From Methylobacterium sp. B4 (lineage in GTDB: Bacteria; Pseudomonadota; Alphaproteobacteria; Rhizobiales; Beijerinckiaceae): a DNA stretch of 64,000 nt. Every line of letters starts with the position of its first letter. Position 1 is the first letter of the stretch. The position numbers and the translations under genes are program-made. The notes under the pieces were generated by a model. That model saw only the letters and a list, made by a program, of their open reading frames with translations. It was not told the origin of the DNA and did no database searches. The DNA is taken from the NCBI RefSeq assembly GCF_003201865.1, contig NZ_QJJJ01000009.1, positions 123,501 to 187,500 on the forward strand. The letters are read 5' to 3'. Shown here piece after piece: positions 9,827 to 20,724 of this stretch.

Positions 9827-10225
9827 ATGAAGATCCTGCCCTCGACCCTCGCCGTCGCGGCCCTGGCCCTCGGTCTCTCGGGCATCGCCCTGGCGCGCGA
9901 GGCCCACGACCATGCCGGGCATGCCGGGCACGACCACGCCGCGATGACGGCGACGGACAAGGCGGACACGCCGGCCACGAAGGCGTTCCGGGACGTCGGC
10001 GCCGAGATGCACCGGGACATGGACATCCGCTACTCGAACGACGTCGACGTCGACTTCGTGCGCGGCATGATCCCCCACCACAAGGGCGCCGTCGCCATGG
10101 CCAAGGTCGCCCTCCGGTATTCCAAGGACCCCGAGATCCGGAAGCTGGCCGAGGAGATCATCAAGGCCCAGGACGTCGAGATCGCCCAGATGGAGGCCTT
10201 CCTCAAGAAGAAGGGCACCCAGTGA
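9827..10225 (+). CDS. DUF305 periplasmic copper-binding protein (CopM-like)
   Basis: A 132-residue protein. Residues 1-21 are a signal peptide; the mature start is His-rich ([16 protein letters not shown]). The DUF305 core follows: [17 protein letters not shown], then the hallmark [16 protein letters not shown], then a helical end with paired charged residues. DUF305 proteins are four-helix, ferritin-like periplasmic proteins that bind copper through Met and His. It starts 26 bases after the previous gene and likely shares its transcript. A second DUF305 gene lies at 10794-11276 with a different Met-rich insertion. Confidence 0.88.
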   Translation: MKILPSTLAVAALALGLSGIALAREAHDHAGHAGHDHAAMTATDKADTPATKAFRDVGAEMHRDMDIRYSNDVDVDFVRGMIPHHKGAVAMAKVALRYSKDPEIRKLAEEIIKAQDVEIAQMEAFLKKKGTQ

Positions 10226-10393
10226 GGTCGCCCTCGCGCTGGTAGACGGCGCTCCCAAATCCGTGATCGTCCAGAGTATTTATTTCTGAACGCTTCGCGG
10301 ATTGGGGATTTTGATATCCAGGTTATAGCTAGCTGGTCGAGCTAATACTTTATCAGATCTCTAGTTGTACCCATATCTCCCAATAAAGCCGCG
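10226..10393. other. AT-rich intergenic stretch, probable promoter region
   Basis: The GC content drops sharply compared with flanking genes. TAGCT and AGCTA arms (around 10327-10343) make a short inverted repeat, and several TA-rich hexamers could serve as a -10. It likely drives the Csp gene. I could not identify a CueR or CsoR box. Confidence 0.35.
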
Positions 10394-10738
10394 ATGGAGA
10401 CCAGAATGAGCCACGTGTCGAGCGAGATGCAATCCTGCATCGACGAGTGCCTGCGCTGCTACCAGACTTGCCTGGGCATGGCCTCGAACCACTGCCTGCC
10501 GGCCGGCGGCAAGCACGTCGAGCCGGGCCATTTCCGCCTGATGATGGCTTGCGCGGAGATGTGCCGGACCTCGGCGCACTTCATGCTGATCGGCACCCCC
10601 GAGCACAAGCACACCTGCCTGGCCTGCGCCGAGGTCTGCGAGGCTTGCGCCAGGAGCTGCGAGCAGGTCGGCGACATGCAGGACTGCGTCGCGCAGTGCC
10701 GGGCCTGCGCCGAGAGCTGCCGGAAGATGGCCGCCTGA
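10394..10738 (+). CDS. Four-helix copper-storage protein (Csp/DUF326)
   Basis: A 114-residue cytosolic protein with about 16 cysteines in CxxxC and CxxC spacing along four amphipathic helices (CIDECLRCYQTC, CAEMC, CLACAEVCEACARSC, CVAQCRACAESC). This is the pattern of Csp3-type copper storage proteins, which fill a four-helix bundle core with Cu(I). There is no signal peptide, matching the cytosolic Csp3 branch. Start options are 10394 and 10406, both ATG. It is preceded by an AT-rich promoter-like gap and followed 55 bases later by a DUF305 gene. The role is bulk Cu(I) buffering. Confidence 0.9.
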   Translation: METRMSHVSSEMQSCIDECLRCYQTCLGMASNHCLPAGGKHVEPGHFRLMMACAEMCRTSAHFMLIGTPEHKHTCLACAEVCEACARSCEQVGDMQDCVAQCRACAESCRKMAA

Positions 10739-10793
10739 ACCCGACGCGGCGGCCTGGCCGGCCGCCCCCGCCAACCAACCTGAGGAGGCAATC

Positions 10794-11276
10794 TTGTTCG
10801 TTCGCACCCTGACCCTCGCCGCGACCCTGGCGCTCGCCGGCACCGGGGCGGCCTTCGCCGCCGACCACGACCACGGCTCCATGCCGGGGCCCTCGTTCGA
10901 GCTTCCCGCGGCCTGCAAGGCGGCGTCGACCGCCAAGGAGGACTCGATGAAGGACATGCAGGGTCACATGTCCCAGGCCATGCAGGGCATGGGCGGCCAG
11001 ATGACCGAGGCCCAGAAGGGCCTGCAGCAGGCCATGATGTCGATGAACGGTCCCATGATGCAGGGGATGATGGCCAAGGACGCCGACGTCGCCTGGATCT
11101 GCGCGATGATCCCGCACCACCAGGGCGCCATCGCCATGGCCCAGGTCGGCCTGAGGAACGGCGACAATCCCGAGGCGAAGAAGATCGCCGAGAAGACCAT
11201 CCAGGAGCAGGAGAAGAGCATCAAGGAACTCACGTCCTGGCTCGACAAGAACGCCCAGAAGGAAGGCCGCCAGTAA
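10794..11276 (+). CDS. DUF305 periplasmic protein with Met-rich insertion, TTG start
   Basis: A 160-residue protein with a signal peptide ([15 protein letters not shown]) and mature start [10 protein letters not shown]. Residues ~50-95 are methionine- and glutamine-rich ([28 protein letters not shown]), typical of Cu(I)/Ag(I) ligation. The DUF305 hallmark [16 protein letters not shown] follows, then a charged helix. The start codon is TTG with GAGGAGG 6 bases upstream. It lies between the Csp gene and copA, so periplasmic Cu(I) capture is the likely job. Confidence 0.88.
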   Translation: MFVRTLTLAATLALAGTGAAFAADHDHGSMPGPSFELPAACKAASTAKEDSMKDMQGHMSQAMQGMGGQMTEAQKGLQQAMMSMNGPMMQGMMAKDADVAWICAMIPHHQGAIAMAQVGLRNGDNPEAKKIAEKTIQEQEKSIKELTSWLDKNAQKEGRQ

Positions 11277-11343
11277 GCTGCCGGCTGCTGTCGGGTCGCT
11301 CGTGGCCCGGCGGCGCCTCCTCGGCCATGCGGAAGGAGCGGTC

Positions 11344-13803
<2,460 letters not shown>

Positions 13804-13811
13804 GAGCCTCC

Positions 13812-14546
13812 ATGTTCCCGACCTGGCTCCACGCCCTCGCCGTCGCGTCCCTGCTGCTGGGGGCGGCGTGCGCCCTGCTGCTGTCGGTGCAGGTCATCCG
13901 CCACCCGCAGCACATGACCGTGATGAACGTGGTCTGGCCGGTCAGCGCCCTGTTCGGCACGGTGGCCGTGGTCTGGGCCTACTTCAGATACGGGCGCCTC
14001 GCCACGATGGAGGCGCACCACCACGCCAAGGAGCGGGGCGAGGACCCGCCGAACATGACCGGCACGCCGTTCCCGGTGATGGTCGGAAAGGGCGCACTCC
14101 ACTGCGGCAGCGGCTGCATGCTGGGCGACGTCGCCGCCGAGTGGCTCGCCTTCCTGGTGCCGGCGGTGGCGGTCTGGTTCGGCTGGCACTCGCTGTTCGA
14201 GGAGAAGATGTACGCGGTCTGGGTGCTGGACTTCGTCTTCGCCTACGCGCTCGGGATCGTGTTCCAGTATTACGCCATCGTGCCGATGCGGGGGCTCTCC
14301 CCCGGCGAGGGCCTCGTGGCGGCCGTGAAGGCGGACACCGCCTCGCTGATCGCCTGGCAGGTCGGCATGTACGGTTTCATGGCCTTCGCCCAGTTCTACC
14401 TGTTCCCGCACCTCGCGGGGAAACGGGCGCCGGTGAACTCGGTCGAGTTCTGGGCCGCCATGCAGCTCGCCATGGTCGCGGGATTCCTGACCAGCTACCC
14501 CGTCAACTGGTGGCTCGTCGGGTCCGGCATCAAGGAACGCATGTAG
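13812..14546 (+). CDS. DUF4396 multi-pass membrane protein
   Basis: A 244-residue protein with about six hydrophobic segments (roughly 5-27, 37-55, 110-130, 140-160, 185-205, 215-235). GKGALHCGSGCMLGD, in the loop before TM3, and the HHHAK segment around residue 60 offer Cys/His ligands. It matches the DUF4396 family, which repeatedly occurs beside copper ATPases. The start is 8 bases after the copA stop with GGAG in between, so it is translated from the same message. Function is unknown; a membrane role in copper handling is inferred from position. Confidence 0.8.
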   Translation: MFPTWLHALAVASLLLGAACALLLSVQVIRHPQHMTVMNVVWPVSALFGTVAVVWAYFRYGRLATMEAHHHAKERGEDPPNMTGTPFPVMVGKGALHCGSGCMLGDVAAEWLAFLVPAVAVWFGWHSLFEEKMYAVWVLDFVFAYALGIVFQYYAIVPMRGLSPGEGLVAAVKADTASLIAWQVGMYGFMAFAQFYLFPHLAGKRAPVNSVEFWAAMQLAMVAGFLTSYPVNWWLVGSGIKERM

Positions 14547-14569
14547 GCCAGCATGGCCTCCCATCCGGC

Positions 14570-15780
14570 TTGGTCGCGCGGCGGGTCCTGTCCGCCGGCA
14601 TCCGCATTCCCGTCACGGTGCCAGCGTTGTTCACGCCTGTCGTCATCCACGACCTGATCCACCGCTTCGCCGGCCTCGACGGGCCCCACGGCCATTGGTG
14701 GATGGAGCTGGTGTCGCTCCTCGTCCTCGTCGTGGCGCCGGCGTGGACGGGGTGGATGGCGCTGCGCCTCGCCTGGCGCACGCTGCGCGACCGGCACCTG
14801 CCCGGCGCGGCGAGCCCGGGAGCGTGGCGCCTTGAGCGCTACGTCCTGCGGGCGACGCTGCGCCCGCAGCTGCGGCTGGTGCTGCTCTCGCTCCTGACGC
14901 TGCCGGCCGCGTGGCTCCTCCTGGAGATCCCCAAGCACATCATCAACCACGCCCTCTCGGACGCGGAGGGCGACGTCCGTCCCGGCATGGCCTTCCTCGG
15001 GCTCGAACTGGGACGCGTCGAGCTCCTGTTCGCGCTGTGTGCGAGCTACCTCGCCGTGCTGACGCTGGGCGGCCTCGCCAAGTACGCGGTCAACCGGGCG
15101 CGCGGCGGCCTCAACGAGCGCCTCGTGCGCCGGCTGCGCCTCGCCGTCTTCCGGCGGGCCCGCGGGGAGCGCTCGCCCGAGCGCCGCGCCGCGCTGGCCG
15201 CCGTCGCAGTGCAGGAGGTCGAGCCCATCGGCTACGCCGGCGCGGGCCTGGTGGCCGTGCCCTTCGTCCAGGGCGGCACGCTCCTGACCAGCGTGGCCTT
15301 CCTGCTCCTCCAGGACGCCGCCCTGGCGCTCGCCGCGCTGGTGATGCTGCCGGTGCAACTCACCCTCCTGCCGCGGCTGCAGCGGCGCCTGAACGCCAAG
15401 GTGCGCGAGCGGGTGCACGCGACCCGGGCGCTCGGCGGCCTCCTGACCGCGCCGGAAGCTGGGAACGCGGGCCATCCTCCGGCCCTGCTCCGGCAGATGC
15501 GCCAGGCCGAGGCGCTGGAGCGGGTGCGCGTCGAGATCGCCGATCTGAAGGGCCGGCTCAAGGGTCTCTACAACTACACGGCCAACCTGACGCCGTTCTT
15601 CTTCTTCTCGGTCGGCGGCTACCTTGTCATCCAGGGCCGGCTCTCGCTCGGGGCGCTGGTTGCCGCACTCGCGGCCTACAAGGAGATTTCGCCGGCCCTG
15701 CGGGAGCTGTTCGACTTCGCGCAGGGCTGGTCGGACGCGCGAGCCCGGTTCGAGGAGGTAACCAAGGCGCTCGGCTTCCC
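14570..15780 (+). pseudogene. ABC exporter half-transporter, truncated before the ATPase domain
   Basis: About 400 residues of an ABC exporter membrane domain are readable. Several hydrophobic helices are present, plus a TM-domain fold ending in FFFFSVGGYLVIQGRLSLGA and AALAAYKEISPALRELFDFAQ, which normally leads straight into the nucleotide-binding domain. Instead the sequence turns to unrelated lower-GC DNA after GFPG at about 15780, with no Walker A, signature or Walker B. The open frame drifts on to a stop at 16048. No good start exists; TTG 14570 is the first plausible one. Unless another subunit supplies the ATPase, it is dead. A recombination scar is likely. Confidence 0.75.
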
Positions 15781-16114
15781 CGGTTCGCAGTGTTGGTCGC
15801 GCATTCCTGGCCTAAACGCCGGCGTCGCAGTTCAATCGCAGAGGAATTTCGCCTCCACACCAATTAGGTCGAAGGTATCGCTCGGATTACGCTTATGCGG
15901 GCGCCGCGAACCCCTTTTTTCTAGCCGCGCCTGGACGAAGCGTCGGCTTTTTGGTGTACATCTGCCAGCCTTCGTAATTACTTCGCGGTGGCAGGTCGGG
16001 CTTTCATCTCACCGCAAATCCGCCTCCCGGTTTTTGAGGCGGAGCTAGTGCCTAGCGGGCGTAGTTTCGGCGCAATCGTGACAAGCCTCCACTTTAGGAA
16101 AGGCCGAGCTGGTG
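15781..16114. other. Recombination junction and non-coding stretch
   Basis: Lower-GC sequence following the broken ABC gene. It holds a GC hairpin (TCCGCCTC ... GAGGCGGA, 16019-16043) and no convincing gene. I see no inverted-repeat ends or transposase, so the cause of the truncation is not visible. Confidence 0.4.
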
Positions 16115-16306
16115 ATGAAGGAACGCCATTCCTGGGGCCAGAGGAATGCGGGACGTCGCCGTCGCGTCAGGCCGCATGTCCGGACCGCCGCGCGCCGAGC
16201 CTTCGTCGCGATCACGGTCGCTGTCCTCGCCGTCGCGTGCTGCGGGTTCGTGGCCAAGGGGCTGTTCGAGAGCCGTGTGCTGATGCCCCCCTACGTCGCT
16301 CGCTGA
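16115..16306 (+). CDS. Small single-helix membrane protein
   Basis: A 63-residue protein with an Arg-rich N-terminal 27 residues followed by one hydrophobic helix, AFVAITVAVLAVACCGFVAK, and a short tail. The CC pair inside the helix is notable in a metal island. ATG 16115 is used; GTG 16112 is equally possible. It is convergent with the MerR-type regulator. Function and family are unknown; it is small enough to be spurious, but the membrane helix and codon use look real. Confidence 0.45.
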   Translation: MKERHSWGQRNAGRRRRVRPHVRTAARRAFVAITVAVLAVACCGFVAKGLFESRVLMPPYVAR

Positions 16307-16322
16307 CCTGGGCTCAGGTCCC

Positions 16323-16724
16323 TCACGCGGGCTCACCCAACGGCGACAGGGCCTCGATGATGCGGCAGTCGGCGACCGACCCGCAGCCGCACTGGCCGAT
16401 GACTTCGCGGAGTTCCGAGGCGAGCCGGGTCAGGTCGGCCAGCTTGCGCTCCACGTCGGCGAGATGGGCGCGGGCGATGGTGTCGACCTCGCCGCAGGAG
16501 CGCTCACGGTCGTCCGCCAGGGCGAGCAGGTCCCGGATTTGCTCCACGGTGAACCCCAGGGCGCGACCGCGGCGGATGAAGCTAAGCCGGCGCAGGTGCT
16601 CGGGCCCGTAGAGCCGGTAGTTCCCCTTCGACCGCGCCGGCGGGGGCAGCAACCCGACCTTCTCGTACCACCGGACCGTCTCGACACGGGTCTGCGTGGC
16701 CTCCGCGAGGCTGCCGATGGTCAT
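16323..16724 (-). CDS. MerR-family metal regulator (CadR/ZntR/PbrR-like)
   Basis: A 133-residue activator. The winged HTH runs from MTIGSLAEATQ to about residue 55 (including VRWYEKVGLLP and GNYRLYGPEHLRRL), followed by the long dimerisation helix. Metal-ligand cysteines are at 77, 112, 114 and 120 (SCGEV and CGCGSVADC), the layout of divalent-metal sensors such as ZntR, CadR and PbrR rather than CueR. ATG 16724 is chosen because the protein then begins exactly at the HTH; a longer frame would read through the operator. It is divergent from the P-type ATPase gene and should activate that gene in response to Zn, Cd or Pb. Confidence 0.9.
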   Translation of the reverse strand: MTIGSLAEATQTRVETVRWYEKVGLLPPPARSKGNYRLYGPEHLRRLSFIRRGRALGFTVEQIRDLLALADDRERSCGEVDTIARAHLADVERKLADLTRLASELREVIGQCGCGSVADCRIIEALSPLGEPA

Positions 16725-16746
16725 GGAAGAGGCGGTCCGCACGGCC

Positions 16747-16777
16747 TTGACCCTGTAGTGACTACAGGGTGCATGTA
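16747..16777 (+). promoter_or_regulatory. MerR-type operator/promoter of the zntA-lspA operon
   Basis: A -35 TTGACC (16747-16752), a 19-bp spacer and a -10-like CATGTA (16772-16777). The spacer contains a perfect 10-bp inverted repeat, ACCCTGTAGT / ACTACAGGGT (16750-16759 and 16761-16770), very close to published CadR-type operators. It lies between the regulator and the ATPase gene. Confidence 0.88.
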
Positions 16778-16824
16778 GGGGGCCTTCCCAGTCCGGACCA
16801 GGAGCCCGGCGAACGGAGCGCATC

Positions 16825-19020
16825 ATGAACCAGGCCGCCGGCGCGGACCGCACATCCTTCCCCACGAACGGACCGCAGGCTCTGCGCTACAGGGTCAAGG
16901 GCATGGACTGCCCGACCTGCGCCGGGAAGATCGAGACTGCCGTCTCCCGACTGCCGGGCGTCGCGGACGTGCGCGTGAACTACGGCAGCCAAGTCCTCGA
17001 CCTCGCGCTCGATGAGGCTGCGACGCCGAGGACCGAATTGGAGGGGCGGATCGAGCGCCTGGGCTATGGCGTCGCGCCGCTCCCCATGGCCTCGGACCTA
17101 GCCATGGCCCAAGCCTCGGGCGGCGCCCCACCCGCCGAGACCGCGGAGGAGCCCGAGCCGCCGCTCTGGCGGACCCGGAAGGCGCTGCTGGGCATCCTGA
17201 TCGGTGCCCTGTTCTCCGCCGGCTTCCTGATCGAGCGGATCGCGCCGGGCGTGGCGGGCGAGTACGCCTACTGGCCAGGGGCGCTCGTCGGTCTCGCCTA
17301 TTACGGCCGCCGCGCGGCCGTGGCGGCGTTCGCCGGCACGCCCTTCTCCATCGAGATGCTGATGTCGGTCGCGACCGCGGGGGCGCTCGCCATCCACGCC
17401 GCCGAAGAGGCCGCCATCGTCGTGCTGCTCTTCACGGTCGGCGAGATGCTGGAGGTCGTGGCGGCGGGCCGGGCGCGGGCCGGCATCAAGGCGCTCGCCG
17501 CCCTGGTGCCGAAGACCGCCCGCCTCGTCGACGAGGCCGATGGCACCATCCGCGAGGTGGCCGCCGCATCGCTGGCCATTGGTCAGGTCGTGGTCGTGCG
17601 GCCGGGCGACCGCGTGCCCGCCGACGGGGTGATCACCGACGGCGCGTCGAGCCTCGACGAGTCCCCCATCACCGGCGAGTCGGTCCCGAAGCCCAAGGAG
17701 GTCGGAGACCCGGTCTACGCCGGCAGTGTCAACGCCGACGGTGCGCTCCAGGTCCGGGTCACAAAGACGGCGGCCGACAACACGGTCGCCCGCATCCTGC
17801 ACCTCGTCGAGGAGGCGCAAGCGTCGAAGTCGCCCACGGCGCGCTTCATCGACCGGTTCAGCGCTGTCTACACGCCCATCGCGTTCGCGTTCGCGGCCGC
17901 GGTCGCGGTCGTGCCGCCGCTGCTCGGCGCCGACTGGGGCACTTGGATCTACCGGGGCCTGGCGCTCCTCCTCATCGCCTGCCCCTGCGCGCTGGTGCTC
18001 TCGACCCCGGCGGCCATCGCCTCCGGACTGGCCGCCGGTGCGCGACGCGGGCTGCTCGTGAAGGGCGGCGCCGCACTGGAGGTCATCGGGCGGGTGCGCA
18101 CGGTCGCGTTCGACAAGACCGGGACGCTGACCGCCGGACGGCCGCGGGTCTCGGACATCCTGGTCTTCGCACCGGACGCGTCGGAGCGCTCGCTTCTCGG
18201 GTTGGCCGCCGCGGTCGAGAGCGGAAGCAGCCACCCCATCGCCCGGGCCATCCTCGACCGGGCGAGCGCGGACGGGGTGCCGCTGCGCCCGACGCGGGAC
18301 GCCCGCGCCATCCCCGGCAAGGCGGTGTCGGCTACGGTGATGGGTCAGACGGTGCTCGTCGCTTCCCCGCGCCACGCCGCCGAGAGCGCGCGGCTCGGCC
18401 CCGAGGCCGAGCGCGCGGTCGCGGACCTGGAAGTCGGCGGCAAGACGGTGGTCATCGTCGTGCGTGGCGCCGAGGCCTTGGGCGCCATCGCGGTCCGGGA
18501 CGAGCCCCGCGGCGACGCGGCGGCCGGCATCTCGGCCCTGCGGAAGCTCGGCGTCCGCAGCGTGATGCTGACCGGCGACAACCAGCGCACGGGCGAGGCG
18601 GTCGCGTCTGAACTCGGGCTCGACGTGAAGGCCGAGCTCCTGCCTCAGGACAAGCTCGCCGAGATCGCGGCCCTGAAGGCGGCGGCTCCGGTGGCGATGG
18701 TCGGCGACGGCATCAACGACGCGCCGGCGCTCGCCGCCGCCAGCGTCGGCATCGCGATGGGCGGCGGCACCGACGCGGCCCTGGAAACGGCGGACGCGGC
18801 GGTGCTGAACGACCGGGTGGGCGACGTGGCCGCGCTGGTCTCCCTCTCTCGGGCGACCCTGGGCAATATCCGCCAGAACGTCGCGATCGCCCTCGGCCTG
18901 AAGGCCGTGTTCCTGGTAACGACCATCGCAGGCATCACCGGCCTCTGGCCGGCCATCCTGGCCGACACCGGCGCGACCGTCCTGGTGACGGCCAACGCGC
19001 TCCGTCTTTTGAGGGCCTGA
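16825..19020 (+). CDS. zntA: Zn/Cd/Pb-exporting P-type ATPase
   Basis: A 731-residue P1B-2 type ATPase. One HMA domain lies at residues 20-85 (KGMDCPTCAGKIE, Cys 29 and 32). TM CPC is at ~386-388 (LIACPCALVLSTP), phosphorylation Asp at ~430 (DKTGT), HP in SSHPIA and hinge GDGINDAPA near residue 630. The C-terminal helix contains WPAILADTGATVLVTANALRLL, whose Asp is the conserved divalent-cation ligand of ZntA/CadA. These features separate it from the Cu(I) pump at 11344. It is controlled by the divergent MerR-type operator. Its stop codon shares a base with the lspA start (TGATG). Confidence 0.94.
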   Translation: MNQAAGADRTSFPTNGPQALRYRVKGMDCPTCAGKIETAVSRLPGVADVRVNYGSQVLDLALDEAATPRTELEGRIERLGYGVAPLPMASDLAMAQASGGAPPAETAEEPEPPLWRTRKALLGILIGALFSAGFLIERIAPGVAGEYAYWPGALVGLAYYGRRAAVAAFAGTPFSIEMLMSVATAGALAIHAAEEAAIVVLLFTVGEMLEVVAAGRARAGIKALAALVPKTARLVDEADGTIREVAAASLAIGQVVVVRPGDRVPADGVITDGASSLDESPITGESVPKPKEVGDPVYAGSVNADGALQVRVTKTAADNTVARILHLVEEAQASKSPTARFIDRFSAVYTPIAFAFAAAVAVVPPLLGADWGTWIYRGLALLLIACPCALVLSTPAAIASGLAAGARRGLLVKGGAALEVIGRVRTVAFDKTGTLTAGRPRVSDILVFAPDASERSLLGLAAAVESGSSHPIARAILDRASADGVPLRPTRDARAIPGKAVSATVMGQTVLVASPRHAAESARLGPEAERAVADLEVGGKTVVIVVRGAEALGAIAVRDEPRGDAAAGISALRKLGVRSVMLTGDNQRTGEAVASELGLDVKAELLPQDKLAEIAALKAAAPVAMVGDGINDAPALAAASVGIAMGGGTDAALETADAAVLNDRVGDVAALVSLSRATLGNIRQNVAIALGLKAVFLVTTIAGITGLWPAILADTGATVLVTANALRLLRA

Positions 19021-19532
19021 TGTTCTCCCTGTCAGGGTGGGCCGGCCGGGCGGCGACCGTGGCCGGGGTGGCGGGGGCCGCCGCGGCCATAGACCTCGTC
19101 GCGAAGGCGGTAGCCGAGGCGTGGCTGGAGGAGGGCGCCGTCAAGGGCGCACTGCCCTTCGTCGACCTAAGCTTGTCGTTCAACCACGGCATCAGCTTCA
19201 GCCTGTTCCCGGCGCACGACCAGTCCTCCCTGGCGCTGCTCCTCGCCATCCAGGGCACGCTCACATGCCTTGTGGCCGGCTGGGCTCTGGCCGTGGGCGG
19301 CGGGCTCGAACGCCTCGGGCTCGCCACGATAGCGGGTGGGGCCGCCGGCAACTTCGTCGACCGGCTCATGGACGGCGTCGTCACGGACTACCTCGACCTG
19401 CACACCGGCGGCATCCGCTGGTTCACCTTCAACCTGGCGGACGTCTGGATCTCGGCGGGTGTGGTGCTGCTGCTCCTCGACGGACTTCCTCTGCGGCGGA
19501 GGCATCGCAGCGCCGGGGAGCCAATCCCGTGA
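19020..19532 (+). CDS. lspA: Signal peptidase II (prolipoprotein signal peptidase)
   Basis: A 170-residue inner-membrane aspartyl protease that cleaves lipoprotein signal peptides. Four hydrophobic helices are visible. The signatures NHGISFSLF, AGGAAGNFVDRLMDGVV and FTFNLADVWI contain the two catalytic Asp residues (in NFVDR and NLADVWI). It is translationally coupled to zntA through TGATG. Extra lspA copies riding with Pb/Cd ATPases are known (pbrC-like). This is probably not the housekeeping copy. Confidence 0.93.
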   Translation: MFSLSGWAGRAATVAGVAGAAAAIDLVAKAVAEAWLEEGAVKGALPFVDLSLSFNHGISFSLFPAHDQSSLALLLAIQGTLTCLVAGWALAVGGGLERLGLATIAGGAAGNFVDRLMDGVVTDYLDLHTGGIRWFTFNLADVWISAGVVLLLLDGLPLRRRHRSAGEPIP

Positions 19533-19620
19533 GAGGCCCAATTCCGCCGAACCGCAGCCACGGCAACCTGTCATCAACCCTTCGAGCCCAGGCTCGGAGG
19601 CCGACCTCGGCGAGGCCGAC

Positions 19621-20688
19621 ATGCTGAAGACGACAACGCTTGGTCTGGCCCTCCTCCTGGCGCTGTCCGCCTGCCAGGACGGCCAGTACGCGGCCTCGAC
19701 GCGCCACCTCGCGCCAATCCCGCCGGCGACCCTGGCCCTGATGTCGGCCAAGGGTGTCTCGCCGGCGGACCCGATCCTGATGCGGGCCTACAAGAAGGAG
19801 TCCGAGATCGAGCTCTGGAAGCGCGGCGCGGACGGCAACTACGCCCTCCTGAAGACCTACCCGATGTGCCGCTGGTCGGGTCAGCTGGGGCCCAAGACCC
19901 GGGAGGGAGACCGGCAGGCGCCGGAGGGCTTCTACGCGGTGACGCCCGCGTCCATGAACCCGAATTCGAGCCTCTACCTCTCGTTCAATCTCGGGTACCC
20001 GAACGAGTACGACCGCTCCCTGGGACGCACCGGTGCGCACCTGATGGTGCACGGCTCGTGCTCGTCGCGGGGCTGCTTCGCGATGACGGACGAGGCGATC
20101 TCGGAACTCTATGCCGTGGTGCGGGAGGCCTTCGCGGGCGGCCAGCGCGCCGTCCAGTTCCAGTCCTACCCGTTCCGTATGACGCCGGAAAACATGGCCC
20201 GGCACCGGCAGGACCCGAACATCGCGTTCTGGAGGAACCTCAAGGAGGGGTCCGACCGGTTCGAGGTCACGAGGGCCGAGCCGGGCGTCGGCGTCGCCGA
20301 TGGCCGATACGTGTTCGATGCCGGCGACGAGGCCACGGCTGGCGCGGTCGCGCGGAAGCAGGCGGATGACGAGCGGCAGGTCGCCGCTCTCGTGGCGAGC
20401 GGGACGCCCGCCGTCCGGCTGGTGTACGAGGACGGCGGCCAGCACCGGTCGTTCCGAGAGACCATGGTCGCGGCCGGAGGCGGTCTCGGCGAGGTGAGCC
20501 GTCCCGAGGCTCTGGCCGCAGGGCCGCGTGAGGTCGCTGTGCCGACCGCGGGCCCGGTTGCTCTCGCCGGCAAGCGCGATCCGGTCCGGGGCGCGGCGGC
20601 GCTCAAGCCGACGGGGCCCGGCGGGACCGAGGCGGAGCGCCAACGCCTTCTCAAGATCTTCGCTGCGGCCGGGGCCGATCAGGAGTGA
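19621..20688 (+). CDS. Lipoprotein L,D-transpeptidase (YafK/YkuD family)
   Basis: A 355-residue protein. Residues 1-18 form a lipoprotein signal with lipobox ALSAC, so Cys 18 would be lipidated and cleaved by signal peptidase II, whose gene is the neighbour. The YkuD catalytic region lies at about residues 45-200: YKKESEIELWKR, EGFYAVTP, then HLMVHGSCSSRGCFAM with the catalytic His and Cys. The last 130 residues are Ala/Arg/Glu-rich without a known fold. ATG 19621 lies 88 bases after lspA. Expected role: cross-linking or editing of peptidoglycan from the periplasmic side. It is unusual in a metal operon. Confidence 0.85.
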   Translation: MLKTTTLGLALLLALSACQDGQYAASTRHLAPIPPATLALMSAKGVSPADPILMRAYKKESEIELWKRGADGNYALLKTYPMCRWSGQLGPKTREGDRQAPEGFYAVTPASMNPNSSLYLSFNLGYPNEYDRSLGRTGAHLMVHGSCSSRGCFAMTDEAISELYAVVREAFAGGQRAVQFQSYPFRMTPENMARHRQDPNIAFWRNLKEGSDRFEVTRAEPGVGVADGRYVFDAGDEATAGAVARKQADDERQVAALVASGTPAVRLVYEDGGQHRSFRETMVAAGGGLGEVSRPEALAAGPREVAVPTAGPVALAGKRDPVRGAAALKPTGPGGTEAERQRLLKIFAAAGADQE

Positions 20689-20724
20689 CGATCCTGCGTC
20701 CATCACTCCGCCGGGGCTGAACCA

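Noticed and set aside
9900..9950. Short GC-rich tandem repeats
   Set aside because: They are codons for the His-rich HAGHAGHDH region of the DUF305 protein, not a DNA repeat element.
15781..16048. C-terminal continuation of the broken ABC exporter frame
   Set aside because: The sequence after GFPG has no ATPase features and different base composition; it is read-through into unrelated DNA.
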